DNA of 64,000 nucleotides from Nocardia beijingensis NBRC 16342 (GCF_001612785.1 NZ_BDBC01000039.1:1-64000), one strand, 5' to 3'; positions 52,271 through 61,227 are shown, numbered from the stretch's first letter. Notes: generated by a model from the sequence alone, not told the origin. Made by a program: numbers and translations.

Positions 52271-53410
52271 TTGACCTTGCCGAACTGGCTGGATCTCGCC
52301 GTGCTCGGCACCGTCGCGGTGGCCGCGGTGCTCGGCTGGCGCCGCGGCGCGATCGTGGGACTGCCCGGTTTCGCGGGCGCGCTGGCGGGGGCGATTCTCG
52401 GCGCGGCGCTTTCGGCCACGGCGCTGGGTCGGCTCGCCCCCGGCGCGGTGCGGTTGCTGCTCGCGCTGACGGTGGTCCTCGGACTGGTCGCCTTCGGCGC
52501 GGTCGCCGGGCACCGCGCCGGACGCGCCGCGCGTGCGTCGGTGTCCGGTCCCCTCGCCCAGCGCATCGACGCCGCGTTCGGATGCCTCGCCCACGCGCTC
52601 GCGGTTCCGCTCGTGGTGTGGCTGTTCGCCGCGCCGCTGGAAGCCGCCGCGGTGGTGCGTGATTCGACGACCGTGCGGACCGTCGACGACGTCGCGCCGT
52701 TCTGGCTGTCCGGCCTGTCGGAGGTGCTCACCGGACCGATCGTGGACGCCGGACTCGGCCGCCCGCTCGCGCCACCCGATCCGGGCATCACCGAGGGGCC
52801 GGTGCTCGAGGCACTGCGTCAAAGTGTGCTCCGGGTGCAGGATCTCGCGCCGACCTGCGGCGTGCGCCAGTCCGGCTCCGGCTTCGTCATCGCGCCGGAG
52901 CGCGTGCTGACCAACGCGCACGTCGTCGCCGGTTCCAGCAAAGTCTCCGTCGACGCCCCCGCGGGACCGCTCACCGCGATCGTCGTGCAGTTCGATCCGA
53001 CCATGGACATCGCGGTGCTCGCCGTCCCCGGTCTCACCGCGCCCGCCCTCACCGTCGCGCCCGAACCCGCCGATCCCGGCGCCGACGCGATCGCGCTCGG
53101 CTATCCCAGGGGCGGGTCCTACACCGCGTCCGCGACGCGGGTGCGCGGCCGGGCCGACCGCCAGGTGCGCGACATCTACCGCACCGGTGTGTCCGAACGC
53201 GAGATCTACACCCTGGACGGCTCGATCCAGCACGGCAATTCCGGCGGGCCGCTGGTCGACCGCGACGGCCGCGTGCTCGGCATCGTGTTCGGCGTCGACG
53301 AGAACAACAGCAACGTCGGGTTCGCCACGAGCCTGCCGGAGATCATCGACCGGCTCGACCACGGCTGGCACTCCGACCGTCCGGTGGACACCGGGCCCTG
53401 CGCCTCCTGA
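52271..53410 (+). CDS. MarP-like membrane serine protease (CvpA + trypsin-like)
   Basis: The 379-residue protein has four N-terminal membrane segments (CvpA/colicin-V-like, residues 1-130) and a trypsin-like protease outside the membrane with His217 (TNAHVVAG), Asp246 (TMDIAVLAV) and Ser324 (GNSGGPLV). Cys196 and Cys377 correspond to the disulfide pair of mycobacterial MarP (Rv3671c), which protects against acid and oxidative stress. The start is not obvious: TTG 52271 aligns best with MarP and has GGGA eight bases before; GTG 52265 and TTG 52241 are other choices. Confidence 0.88.
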   Translation: MTLPNWLDLAVLGTVAVAAVLGWRRGAIVGLPGFAGALAGAILGAALSATALGRLAPGAVRLLLALTVVLGLVAFGAVAGHRAGRAARASVSGPLAQRIDAAFGCLAHALAVPLVVWLFAAPLEAAAVVRDSTTVRTVDDVAPFWLSGLSEVLTGPIVDAGLGRPLAPPDPGITEGPVLEALRQSVLRVQDLAPTCGVRQSGSGFVIAPERVLTNAHVVAGSSKVSVDAPAGPLTAIVVQFDPTMDIAVLAVPGLTAPALTVAPEPADPGADAIALGYPRGGSYTASATRVRGRADRQVRDIYRTGVSEREIYTLDGSIQHGNSGGPLVDRDGRVLGIVFGVDENNSNVGFATSLPEIIDRLDHGWHSDRPVDTGPCAS

Positions 53411-53416
53411 CCGGCG

Positions 53417-54001
53417 TCAGGACGCGTCGGCGACGATCACCACACCACTGGAGGCGTCCAGCAACGGAATGGTGCGCTCCGCGGCGTCGTCGACGTGCAC
53501 ACGCGGGTGCGCGGGCAATTCGGTCTCGTAGTAGGTGCCCGGCCCGTAGAACTGGCCGTACTTCACCACCACGCCGTCGTAATCCAGGACGGCCGCCTCG
53601 TGCTCCTGGATCACCGCTCCCCGGCCCGCCGGCGGCTCCCACGCGATGCTCTGCGCGAGAAAACGCTTCGCACCGGCCGCCCGAGCGGCGGCGATCAGGT
53701 TGCGGGTGCCCTCGGTACGGATGCGCGCGTTCGCCTCGGCCCGCTCCGGCAGCAGCGCCGCGTCGTCGGGCAGGTCGGTGAGCTGATGCATCACGAGATC
53801 CGGCCCGAACCCGACCACGGCGGCGCTCAGCGCGTCGGCGTCGTACACATCGCACACCACCGGCTCGGCCCCCAGCGCCCGCAACGGATCGGCCTTGCCC
53901 GCCGACCGGGTCATCCCCGCGACCTCGTGCCCCGCCTCGATCAGCAGCGGGATCAAGCGGACTCCGATAACGCCGGTCGCACCGGCCAAGAAGATGCGCA
54001 C
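53417..54001 (-). CDS. short NAD-dependent epimerase/dehydratase-like protein
   Basis: The 194-residue protein starts with an extended-SDR NAD site (LAGATGVIGVRLIP) and continues to YGQFYGPGTYYETELP and VHVDDAAERTIPLL. Members are usually near 300 residues, so the C-terminal substrate part is shortened. The active site Tyr-x3-Lys is not evident. It converges with the protease gene, six bases between stops. Confidence 0.75.
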   Translation of the reverse strand: MRIFLAGATGVIGVRLIPLLIEAGHEVAGMTRSAGKADPLRALGAEPVVCDVYDADALSAAVVGFGPDLVMHQLTDLPDDAALLPERAEANARIRTEGTRNLIAAARAAGAKRFLAQSIAWEPPAGRGAVIQEHEAAVLDYDGVVVKYGQFYGPGTYYETELPAHPRVHVDDAAERTIPLLDASSGVVIVADAS

Positions 54002-54034
54002 TGGATCATTTTGCCGCGACTTCGTCGCGGCGTG

Positions 54035-54127
54035 TTCGCGGCCCCCTCATGGCTCGCGTCCGAGCGACCGCCGCTGGCGACTTCGTCGCGGACGCGGCGG
54101 CCGCTCGGACGCGAGCCGGGCCGCGAA
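54035..54127. repeat. very long inverted repeat (about 34-base arms)
   Basis: TTCGCGGCCC (54035-54044), then GGCTCGCGTCCGAGCG, one mismatch and CCGCCGC form the left side; the right side carries the exact inverse, ending GGGCCGCGAA at 54127. Only a six-base bulge (54045-54050) and one mismatch interrupt. The loop holds a second GCGACTTCGTCGCGG copy. Such a structure would be very stable as RNA or a DNA cruciform. Confidence 0.8.
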
Positions 54128-54132
54128 CGGCG

Positions 54133-54490
54133 GATGCTCGGTCTCGCTTCGCTCGAAAGACGTGGTCGAGGTCGGCTGGGCGCGGCGGCGCCAGATGCGC
54201 GACATCGCACGCGGTCGAAATAGCCGGTTGCGCGTGGTGTGCCGCTCAGGCTGTCACGCCTCAGATACGCGCCAGGCCGCCGACGGCGCATGCTCGGTCT
54301 TGCTTCACTCACATTCCGTCGTCGGGGCGAGCCGGGCAGGTGGGGTTCGTAGGGCAGGCTGTTCGACGGGGGCCCAGCTGTTCACCGGTAGTCGTGATCG
54401 GACTGCTGGGGTACTGCGGATTGTGCGGCATTCCAGCGCTTGCCGAGCTCACGGCCATGCTCGATTTCACTTCGCTCGGACGGGATCGGC
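54133..54490 (+). repeat. three diverged repeat units of roughly 160 bases
   Basis: The anchors GGATGCTCGGTCTCGCTTCG (about 54132), GCATGCTCGGTCTTGCTTCA (about 54288) and CCATGCTCGATTTCACTTCG (about 54455) share most bases and recur at about 156 and 167 bases. The sequence just before units 1 and 2 (GCCGCTC...GCC...GGCG) is also related. They may be decayed copies of an intergenic repeat family. Confidence 0.5.
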
Positions 54491-54610
54491 GGTTGACGAT
54501 CATCTTGTCAACAGGACATGAGGAGGCGGCATGCTATCAGGAAGATCACCAGTGCAATCGTTCTGGAACACGATGCAGGGCAGTCCGTTCCGTACTCGCG
54601 CGGATTGGCC

Positions 54611-55099
54611 TCAGCCGCAGCGAATCCACGCGGTGACCTCGTTGCCGTGCAGGGCGTAGTCGATTCCGCGCGCGGCGAGTAGGCGGAGTACGGGGATGTT
54701 GTCCGGCGTCGTGCGCACGAACAGCCTCGAGTAGCCCTCGGCGGTTGCCCGCTCGATCAATGCGGCGAACACGGCGGTGCCGATGCCCGTGCCTCGGCGG
54801 GAGCGGCCGAGCCAGACTCCCGCCTCGGCGGCGTCGTCCGAGGCGGGCACCCGGCACAGTCGTGCCGCCCCGACCACCTCGCCGTCCACCCGGATGCCGT
54901 AGGTCGACTCGACGGGCGGGTCCGCCAGCGCACGGCCGCGGTGGAAGGCTCGGAAATCCGCTTCCCGGTCGGCATTCCAGTTCGCGTCCGGCGCTTCCAC
55001 CGGCATGACCTCGCCGGGATGCGCGTCGGCCACCGCGGTGCGCAGCAGATCGGTGAGCAACGTTTCGTCGAGCGGTTCGAGGACGACATGGGCGGGCAC
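54611..55099 (-). CDS. GNAT-family N-acetyltransferase
   Basis: The 162-residue protein has the GNAT acetyl-CoA loop in LGRSRRGTGIGTAVFAALI, preceded by the strand ESTYGIRVDGEVVGAARLC, and a C-terminal RLFVRTTPDNIPVLRLLAARG. GTG 55099 has AGGAT as ribosome site; a GTG at 55129 is possible. It follows the cholesterol oxidase gene in the same direction, 52 bases apart. Substrate unknown. Confidence 0.87.
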   Translation of the reverse strand: MPAHVVLEPLDETLLTDLLRTAVADAHPGEVMPVEAPDANWNADREADFRAFHRGRALADPPVESTYGIRVDGEVVGAARLCRVPASDDAAEAGVWLGRSRRGTGIGTAVFAALIERATAEGYSRLFVRTTPDNIPVLRLLAARGIDYALHGNEVTAWIRCG

Positions 55100-55151
55100 A
55101 GCGCCGATCCTGGCAGCCGGACCCGCCACGCGCGACCGGTTTTCCGCGCGC

Positions 55152-56849
55152 TCAGACCGGGGTGATCGGCAGTCGCAACGCGCCGGGCGCGGCGACCGGG
55201 ACCGCCGGGTTCTTCGGTTCGATCGGCGCGAGCCTGCGGTAGGCCGTTCCGAGGGGCGGGCGCGGGTCGTCCTCGCCTTTGTTCGGCCACAACGCCATCG
55301 CGCGTTCGGCTTGGGCGGTGATGGTCAGCGATGGATTCACGCCCAGGTTGGCCGAGATGGTCGAGCCGTCGGTGATGTGCAGACCGGGATATCCGTAGAC
55401 CCGGTGATAGGCGTCGACGACGCCGGTCTCGGCCGAGTCGCCGATGGCGCAGCCGCCGATGAAATGGCCGGTGATCGGGATGTTCAGCAGTTCGGTCCAG
55501 CCGCCCTGCGGCAGGCCGTCGATCTTCTCGGCGATCCGCCTGGCCACCTCGTGCCCCTCCGGAATCCAGGTCGGCGGCGCGGCGCCGTCGCCGGGCTTGG
55601 TCGTCATGCGCCTGCCGAACACGCCCCGCTTGGTGTAGGTGACGATCGAGTTGTCGACGTTCTGCATGACGAGCACGCCGATGCTGCGCTCGGACCACCG
55701 GCGCGGGTTGTGCAGCCGGATGAGATGGCGGCGGTGCGCGATCAGCTCCCGCACACCGAGCCGCCAGCGGGCCTTGCCCTCCTGCCCGTCCACGAGCACG
55801 GTGGCCAGCAAGCTCATCGCGTTGCTGCCCTTGCCGTAGCGGACCGGCTCGATGTGGGTGTACTCGTTGGGGTGGACGGACGAGGTGATCGCGACGCCCT
55901 TGGTGAAGTCGGTGTCCTTGCGCAGCGAGCGCGCGGCGAGCACCGCTTCGGAGTTGGTGCGGGCCAGATGTCCCAGCCGTGGCGAGACGCGCGGCAGGGA
56001 GCCGTTCTCGCGCAACCGATGCAGCAGTTTCTGGGTGCCGAGTGCGGCGGCCGCGAAGATCACCTGGTCGGCGGTGAACGTCCGCTCGCCCTTGCGCAGC
56101 CACCGCCCGGTGCGCTCGGTCCGCACTTCGTAGCCGCCCTCCGGCCGCGGTCGCACGTCGGTCACCGTGGTCAGCGGATGCACTGTCGCCCCGGCCTGCT
56201 CGGCCAGGTAGAGGTAGTTCTTCACCAAGGTGTTCTTCGCGCCGTGCCGACAGCCGGTCATGCATTCGCCGCAGTGGGTACAGGTGGAGCGTGCGGGCCC
56301 GACGCCGCCGAAGAACGGGTCGGGCACCTGCTGGCCGGGCCGGGAATCGTTGTCCGCGAACAACACTCCCACCGGAGTACGGCGATAGGTGTCGGCGATG
56401 CCCATGTCCTGCGCGACTTCGCGCAGGATCCGGTCGGTGGGCGTGGTCGCCGGGTTCTGGGTGACGCCGAGCATGCGCTTGGCCTGGTCATAGTAGGGTG
56501 CCAGCTCGTCGCGCCAATCGGTGATGTGCGCCCACTGCCTGTCGCGGTAGAACTTCTCCGGCGGCTCGTACAACGTGTTGGCGTACACCAACGACCCACC
56601 ACCGACGCCCGACCCGCTCATGATGAACGTGTCGTTGAGCAGGGTCATCCGCTGGATGCCGTAGCAGCCGAATTTCGGCGCCCACAGGTACTCCCGCAGA
56701 TGCCAGGAGTTCTTCGCGTACTCCTCGTCGGCGAACCGCCTGCCCGCCTCGAGCACGCCGACCCGGTATCCCTTCTCGGTCGCGCGCAGCGCCGCAACGC
56801 TGCCGCCGAAGCCGGAACCGATGACGAGCACGTCGTAATGGCTGTCCAT
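55152..56849 (-). CDS. choD: cholesterol oxidase-like GMC oxidoreductase
   Basis: The 565-residue protein matches mycobacterial ChoD from end to end: FAD site VLVIGSGFGGS (8-18), GVLEAGRRFADEEY, GCYGIQRMTLL, SGSGVGGGSLVYANTLY, CTHCGECMTGCRHGAKNTLV, GHFIGGCAIGD and YHRVYGYPGL with NPSLTITAQAERA at the end. GMC-type FAD oxidases turn 3-beta-hydroxysterols to 3-ketosterols, though activity of ChoD on cholesterol has been debated. ATG 56849 sits directly before the FAD site. No KstR-type box was found upstream. Confidence 0.9.
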   Translation of the reverse strand: MDSHYDVLVIGSGFGGSVAALRATEKGYRVGVLEAGRRFADEEYAKNSWHLREYLWAPKFGCYGIQRMTLLNDTFIMSGSGVGGGSLVYANTLYEPPEKFYRDRQWAHITDWRDELAPYYDQAKRMLGVTQNPATTPTDRILREVAQDMGIADTYRRTPVGVLFADNDSRPGQQVPDPFFGGVGPARSTCTHCGECMTGCRHGAKNTLVKNYLYLAEQAGATVHPLTTVTDVRPRPEGGYEVRTERTGRWLRKGERTFTADQVIFAAAALGTQKLLHRLRENGSLPRVSPRLGHLARTNSEAVLAARSLRKDTDFTKGVAITSSVHPNEYTHIEPVRYGKGSNAMSLLATVLVDGQEGKARWRLGVRELIAHRRHLIRLHNPRRWSERSIGVLVMQNVDNSIVTYTKRGVFGRRMTTKPGDGAAPPTWIPEGHEVARRIAEKIDGLPQGGWTELLNIPITGHFIGGCAIGDSAETGVVDAYHRVYGYPGLHITDGSTISANLGVNPSLTITAQAERAMALWPNKGEDDPRPPLGTAYRRLAPIEPKNPAVPVAAPGALRLPITPV

Positions 56850-57023
56850 GCGCTCGAGCGTATGGCGGCGCACACACCGCCCGGACGAGAGATACGGACG
56901 CGATATCGAGATTTCCGGCCACATCGCACAACCCCCGCGTCCGTTCTTCAGCGACCTACGGCGGCCACGGCCGGAACCGGCGTGCCGCCCGGACCGACGT
57001 CGTAGCAGCCCTGATAGGGGCGA

Positions 57024-57758
57024 TCAGTCGCGCCAGCCGCTCGACGCGAGGATCTCGTCCCAGGTCAGCGACGGCAGTTCCGGATGGCGCTGCCGCAGGA
57101 TCGAACCGGCCAGACTGCTGGGCGGGGCCTTGCGCGGATTCGCCAGGGCTTGGGTTTCCACCACCGCGCCGAGCGCGCGGCTGCCGCCCAGCCGCGGATA
57201 CGCGGCGTGCACCAGGTCGGCGAAACCGGGTGGCAGGTCCGTCGGCGCGCCGCCGACGTCGACACCGATGCCGTCCACGGCGATCCAGGTCTCCGGCGGC
57301 CTGCGGCGACGCCACGCCGGCGAATCGGTGAAACCGGACAGGTGCGCGGCGATCGTGTCCCAGATCGTGTCCACCCTGGCATCGGTCACGCCGTTGTCCT
57401 CGAGGAAGCGCGCGGCGTAGTCGGCGCCGTCGATCTCGAATCTCTGGTCGCCGTTGGCGATGTCGGCCAGACCGATGTCGTGCAGGGCGCAGATGAGGAA
57501 CACGGTCTCCTCGTCGTAGTCCGCCCCCGGCCGCAGGCCCTGCCGCTCGGCGATGGCGCGGCCGAAGAGGAAGCCGCGCACGCTGTGATTGCGCAGGAAC
57601 GGCGGGAGCTGGGCATCGATCAGCGCCTTTGCGCTGCCCGCCAATGAGGTGGATGGCAAGTTGAGCGAAAGAATCTGCGCTGCAGCTGGTTTCGCGGCGA
57701 CGAGATAGGCGCTCGCGGCGATGCCCGCGCCCAGCGCGGCACGACGAGACAAGGACAT
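57024..57758 (-). CDS. exported HD-domain protein (cyanamide-hydratase-like)
   Basis: The 244-residue protein starts with a twin-arginine-like signal (SRRAALGAGIAASAYLVAAK, cleavage near AAAQ). The HD domain follows: NHSVRGFLFG (first His), ALHDIGLAD (HD pair), RFEIDGADYAARFLEDNG and DTIWDTIAAHLSG. The pattern fits the Ddi2/cyanamide hydratase branch, normally cytosolic; export is unusual. It lies 89 bases after the DyP peroxidase in the same direction, also Tat-exported, and a broken second HD gene lies before DyP. Confidence 0.82.
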   Translation of the reverse strand: MSLSRRAALGAGIAASAYLVAAKPAAAQILSLNLPSTSLAGSAKALIDAQLPPFLRNHSVRGFLFGRAIAERQGLRPGADYDEETVFLICALHDIGLADIANGDQRFEIDGADYAARFLEDNGVTDARVDTIWDTIAAHLSGFTDSPAWRRRRPPETWIAVDGIGVDVGGAPTDLPPGFADLVHAAYPRLGGSRALGAVVETQALANPRKAPPSSLAGSILRQRHPELPSLTWDEILASSGWRD

Positions 57759-57847
57759 GGTCGAACTCCTGGTGAGTGGGAGGTGGTGTGATCAGCGCTG
57801 ACGCGACGGCGGTAGTCGCTCGGCGGGGCGCAGAGCATTTGGGGAAA

Positions 57848-59152
57848 TCACTGAAGCAACGCCGCCGCGATCGGCTCGCTCGGGAGCGCACCGGGGGGCA
57901 CGGCGAACAACGCGCTGCCGGTGTGCTCGATGAGCGGGTTCAGCCGGTCTTCGGCGGCGAGTGCGTGTTGGGCTCTGATGAAGTGCTCGGGCGGGTTGTT
58001 CATGTACGCGGCGAACAACAGTCCGGCATCGAGCTGGTTGTGGCCGCCGTGGGTGTGTTCGGGGGTGCCGGGAAGATGCGTGTGCGGAGTTTCCGGTGCG
58101 GAGCCCTTGGCGTTCGCGATCAGGGTGCCGTAGTCGTAGTTGTAGCCGCGCCGCAGCATCGGTATGCCGTGGACCAGGCGAATGTGGGCGCCGGCCGGGA
58201 TGGCGAGTTCGCCGTCGTGGCCGTGGCGGGCGAGGTCGACCGGATCGGATTCCGCCGCGCCACCCAGGGGCGCTCCGTCGCTCCTGCGGCGACCGACGAT
58301 GCGGTCCTGCTCCGCCTGCGGCAGCTGGTCCCATTCGGCGGTTCTCATGCGGATCTTGCGGAACACCAGGTAGCTGCCGCCCTGGAACCAGGCGGGTTCG
58401 TCGGCGGAGCGAACCCATACCGTTCGATCGAAATCGGTGTCCCGGCGCGGGTTGGCGGTGCCGTCCTTGTGGCCGAACATGTTTCGCGGGGTGCCGCCGT
58501 CGATGGGCCTGCTCAGGAAACCGTGCTGGGTCCAGCGCATACGGGCCAGTCCCGGCATGCGCGCCCGCAGGGCGCGGAAGGTGTGGCTGACGATCTGGGC
58601 ATCGTCGGCGCAGATCTGCACCAGCACATCGCCGTCGCACCACGCCGGATTCAAGGTGTCCCCGACGAAGGCGGGCAGCGGGCGCAGATGTCTCGGACGC
58701 TGCGCGTCGAGCCCGAACCGCTCGTCGAACACCGACGGCCCCAGGCCGAAGGTGACGGTCAGGCGAGCCGGAGCCAGCCCGGTCGCGAAGTCGGTGCGCG
58801 CGCTGAACCCCGGCGGCGTCCCCGGTCGATCGGGGACCGGCGCGCCGGTCGTCGCCGCGACGGCGACCGCGGTCCATCCGGCGAGAAGTTCACGCAGCGC
58901 CCCACGGTCCGGTCGCACGATATCGACCGACAAGAACAGCGCGTGCGCCTGGGCGGGAGTCACGATCCCCGCCTGGTGCGGCCCGTGGAACGGTTCCAGG
59001 TCGGCTCCCGAGGTGGTGGCGGTGGTGGTCGCGCGGCCCGCCACCACACCGGCCGCGGCGGCTCCCGCGGTCGCCAAGCCCGCGCCGAACAAGCCGCGGC
59101 GGCTGACGCGCGGCGCGCCCGCATCCTCGTGACCCGCAGTAGTTGTGCTCAT
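57848..59152 (-). CDS. Tat-exported DyP-type peroxidase (EfeB-like)
   Basis: The 434-residue protein has a twin-arginine signal (VSRRGLFGAGLATAGAAAAG), the DyP motif GHKDGTANP (catalytic Asp), and AHIRLVHGIPMLRRGYNYDYG with the likely heme-ligand His. EfeB-type enzymes are heme peroxidases acting outside the membrane, oxidising dyes or porphyrins. GAGAGGAC is the ribosome site for ATG 59152. No efeU or efeO genes are present, so it is not a ferrous iron importer part here. Confidence 0.92.
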   Translation of the reverse strand: MSTTTAGHEDAGAPRVSRRGLFGAGLATAGAAAAGVVAGRATTTATTSGADLEPFHGPHQAGIVTPAQAHALFLSVDIVRPDRGALRELLAGWTAVAVAATTGAPVPDRPGTPPGFSARTDFATGLAPARLTVTFGLGPSVFDERFGLDAQRPRHLRPLPAFVGDTLNPAWCDGDVLVQICADDAQIVSHTFRALRARMPGLARMRWTQHGFLSRPIDGGTPRNMFGHKDGTANPRRDTDFDRTVWVRSADEPAWFQGGSYLVFRKIRMRTAEWDQLPQAEQDRIVGRRRSDGAPLGGAAESDPVDLARHGHDGELAIPAGAHIRLVHGIPMLRRGYNYDYGTLIANAKGSAPETPHTHLPGTPEHTHGGHNQLDAGLLFAAYMNNPPEHFIRAQHALAAEDRLNPLIEHTGSALFAVPPGALPSEPIAAALLQ

Positions 59153-59583
59153 GTCCTCTCTCGTCTCCCACACTGTGCCCCGCCGCTCGTATTCCGGGTT
59201 TCCGCGACCGCGTTCCAGTTGCTCGATCTCGGCCGCCGACAGCAGCGCACACCGGCCGATGCGATGGGGAGACCGTCGCGCCGAATGCGCGAATCTGCAC
59301 CCGCCACCGCGTCGGCCCGCGATCCGTCTACGCGGCCGACTGCCGCCCGTACCGGTGGGCGCGCACACAGTGGTTGTAGATCACCGGTGGCGACACCTCG
59401 GCTGCCGACGCGGCGGCGAGTTGCGAAGTGGGCAGCCCGAATTGGATCGGATCGGCTTGTCGAACGGTCATCGTCTTCCCTTCCGAAATATGCGCACTCA
59501 GTGTGGGTTCGGAAGTAACGGCCGACCAGTGGCCAGATAGACAACTACTGCCCAGATCTGGCCAGCATCCGGGGGCGCTCAGC
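59153..59583. other. DyP upstream region with gene remnant
   Basis: A gap of 431 bases between the DyP start and the AraC-type regulator stop. Apart from the HD-gene remnant at 59328-59471 it holds TGGCCAGAT (59529-59537) and its inverse ATCTGGCCA (59556-59564), a possible operator dyad or terminator. No other gene is supported. Confidence 0.5.
59328..59471 (-). pseudogene. N-terminal remnant of a second HD-domain gene
   Basis: From an ATG at 59471 with ribosome site GGAAGGGAAG the frame encodes 47 residues: MTVRQADPIQFGLPTSQ at the start, and after it SPPVIYNHCVRAHRYG, the typical first helix of cyanamide-hydratase-like HD proteins including the first conserved His. It then stops at 59328. 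The HD pair and the rest are missing, so this is a truncated paralogue of the gene at 57024. The real ribosome site and codon use suggest recent decay. Confidence 0.6.
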
Positions 59584-60603
59584 TCATCGAGCCGACTGCC
59601 CTGCCGCCCGAAACGGCTTCCCGGTGGCCGTCGATGGTCCGCCGCCAGAGCCGGAATGCTGAAATCTGTTGCGGTAAGCCTGGGGAGAGGTCCGGGTCAG
59701 GCGGGCGAAGTGGTAGCGCAGGGTTGTGGCGGCACCGAAACCGGCCTCCTCGGCGATGCGGTCGACGGACAGGTCGGTGGTCTCGAGCAACTGCTGCGCG
59801 CGGTGCACCCGGACGCGGAGCAACCACTGCAACGGCGTCGTCCCGATCTCCGCGCGGAACCGGCGGTTCAGGCTGCGCACACTGATGGCACCGTACGAGG
59901 CGATGTCATCGAGGGTGAGCGGGCGGTGCAGATTGGCCTGCATCCAGTCGAGGACCGGTTGCAGCGACGTGTCCGGGCGGTCCGGATCGGTGTGGGCGAT
60001 GAACTGCGCTTGCCCACCATCCCGCTGCGGCGGCATCACGATCCGTCGAGCGGTGTCGGCCGCCACCTGGGAGCCGAGATCCTGGCGCACCATGTGCAGG
60101 CACAGATCGAGCCCCGCCGTCGCCCCGGCCGAGGTGAGCACCGCGCCGTTGTCGATGAAGAGCACCGAGGCGTCGACGTCGACGAGCGGATACCGGCGCG
60201 CCAACTCGGCAGCGTGTTCCCAATGGGTGGTCGCGCGCTGCCCGTCGAGCAGCCCGGCCGCGGCGAGCGTGAACGCGCCGACACAGACGGAAGCCAGTCG
60301 GGCGCCGCGCGCGGCCGCCGCCAGCAGCGCGTCGAGGACGCAGTCGGCGGGTTCGCCCAGGAAGCCTGCTTGCCCCGGCACGACGACGACGTCGGCATCG
60401 GCGACGCTGTCGAGGTCCCACTCCGTCTGCAATCGCACCGCCCCGTGCATGGGCGCGATGGCGGCGGCGCCGCCCATGGTGACCACCCGGATGTCGTAAT
60501 GCCGCTGCTTGCTCACCGAATTCGCCGCGCCGAACACCCAGCCGGGGACCATCACTTCGAAGCCGAGTGCGTTGTCAGGAGCCAGGACCGACACGACCGT
60601 CAT
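59584..60603 (-). CDS. GlxA-family AraC regulator with DJ-1/PfpI domain
   Basis: The 339-residue protein has an N-terminal DJ-1/PfpI-like domain (residues 1-185) with Cys in ASVCVGAFTLAAAG at the nucleophile elbow, and a C-terminal AraC pair of helix-turn-helices (215-315; LTLDDIASYGAISVRSLNRR and VDRIAEEAGFGAATTLRYHF). GlxA-type regulators activate nearby oxidoreductase or catabolic genes. It may control the DyP/HD genes downstream in the same direction. Confidence 0.92.
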   Translation of the reverse strand: MTVVSVLAPDNALGFEVMVPGWVFGAANSVSKQRHYDIRVVTMGGAAAIAPMHGAVRLQTEWDLDSVADADVVVVPGQAGFLGEPADCVLDALLAAAARGARLASVCVGAFTLAAAGLLDGQRATTHWEHAAELARRYPLVDVDASVLFIDNGAVLTSAGATAGLDLCLHMVRQDLGSQVAADTARRIVMPPQRDGGQAQFIAHTDPDRPDTSLQPVLDWMQANLHRPLTLDDIASYGAISVRSLNRRFRAEIGTTPLQWLLRVRVHRAQQLLETTDLSVDRIAEEAGFGAATTLRYHFARLTRTSPQAYRNRFQHSGSGGGPSTATGKPFRAAGQSAR

Positions 60604-60822
60604 GGCCAGAAGTTAACAGATACGCCGGGAATGGCCACGGGGCTCGGCGGGGGATCTCGCCTCGAGCCGAATTCGGAGCAGTGCGGACACTCGACGGCGG
60701 GTCCCCCGGGCAGGTGCGGCGTCTCAGGCGATCGGGTTTCGCCCGGCCTGCACCGAGTGCCGTCGCGCCGAGGGTCGCTCGGGCGTAACCGACCCCGTCG
60801 ATGTGGCGGGCCGTGGGTGTGA

Positions 60823-61227
60823 TCAATCCGATTGGGCCACAGCGGTTTCGCCGATTCTGTGATCGGTGATCGAGGACGCCGCGCCGGACACTCCGAGCGC
60901 ACCGAGGACCGTGCCACGGATTCGGATGAGCACCCCACCGCCGTTGGGCACCAGCGCGTGCGCATCCGCGCGCCGCGTTTCGCCGAACAGCGACCGCCCT
61001 TGCGGCGCGGCGGTCATGTGCACGGTGTCGAACCCCAGCGCGACAGCCGCCTGCGCCTTGTGTTTCGCGATATCGCTCGCCTGTGGCGGCGCACCGTCCA
61101 TCCGCGCGACGGCCACTACCGCGCCGCCTGGCTCCACGATTGCCAGCGACACGGCCTCGCCGAGTTCGGCCGCCGCCTTGCGCGCGGCGGCGATCATCGA
61201 ATCGGCCTGGTCGAGCGAGATCGGCAT
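60823..61227 (-). CDS. GlcG/HbpS-family heme-binding-like protein
   Basis: The 134-residue protein shows the GlcG/HbpS fold: LDQADSMIAAARKAAAELG, LAIVEPGGAVVAVARMDGAP, KHKAQAAVALGF and the end GTVLGALGVSGAASSITDHRI. HbpS in Streptomyces binds heme and signals oxidative stress; other members are of unknown role. No signal peptide. ATG 61227 is set at the conserved start; the open frame extends upstream. Confidence 0.88.
   Translation of the reverse strand: MPISLDQADSMIAAARKAAAELGEAVSLAIVEPGGAVVAVARMDGAPPQASDIAKHKAQAAVALGFDTVHMTAAPQGRSLFGETRRADAHALVPNGGGVLIRIRGTVLGALGVSGAASSITDHRIGETAVAQSD

Larger units (their letters stand above)
54002..54610. other. 600-base intergenic region rich in repeats, no gene seen
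   Basis: No frame here has homology or a credible start. It contains a hairpin GCCGCGAC-TTC-GTCGCGGC (54013-54031), the long inverted repeat at 54035-54127 and three diverged copies of a unit containing ATGCTCG near 54133, 54290 and 54457, each followed by a T/C-rich stretch ending in CTTCGCTC or CTTCACTC. Confidence 0.7.

Noticed and set aside
57848..59152. EfeUOB iron-uptake system
   Set aside because: Only the DyP/EfeB-like gene is present; no EfeU permease or EfeO lipoprotein nearby.
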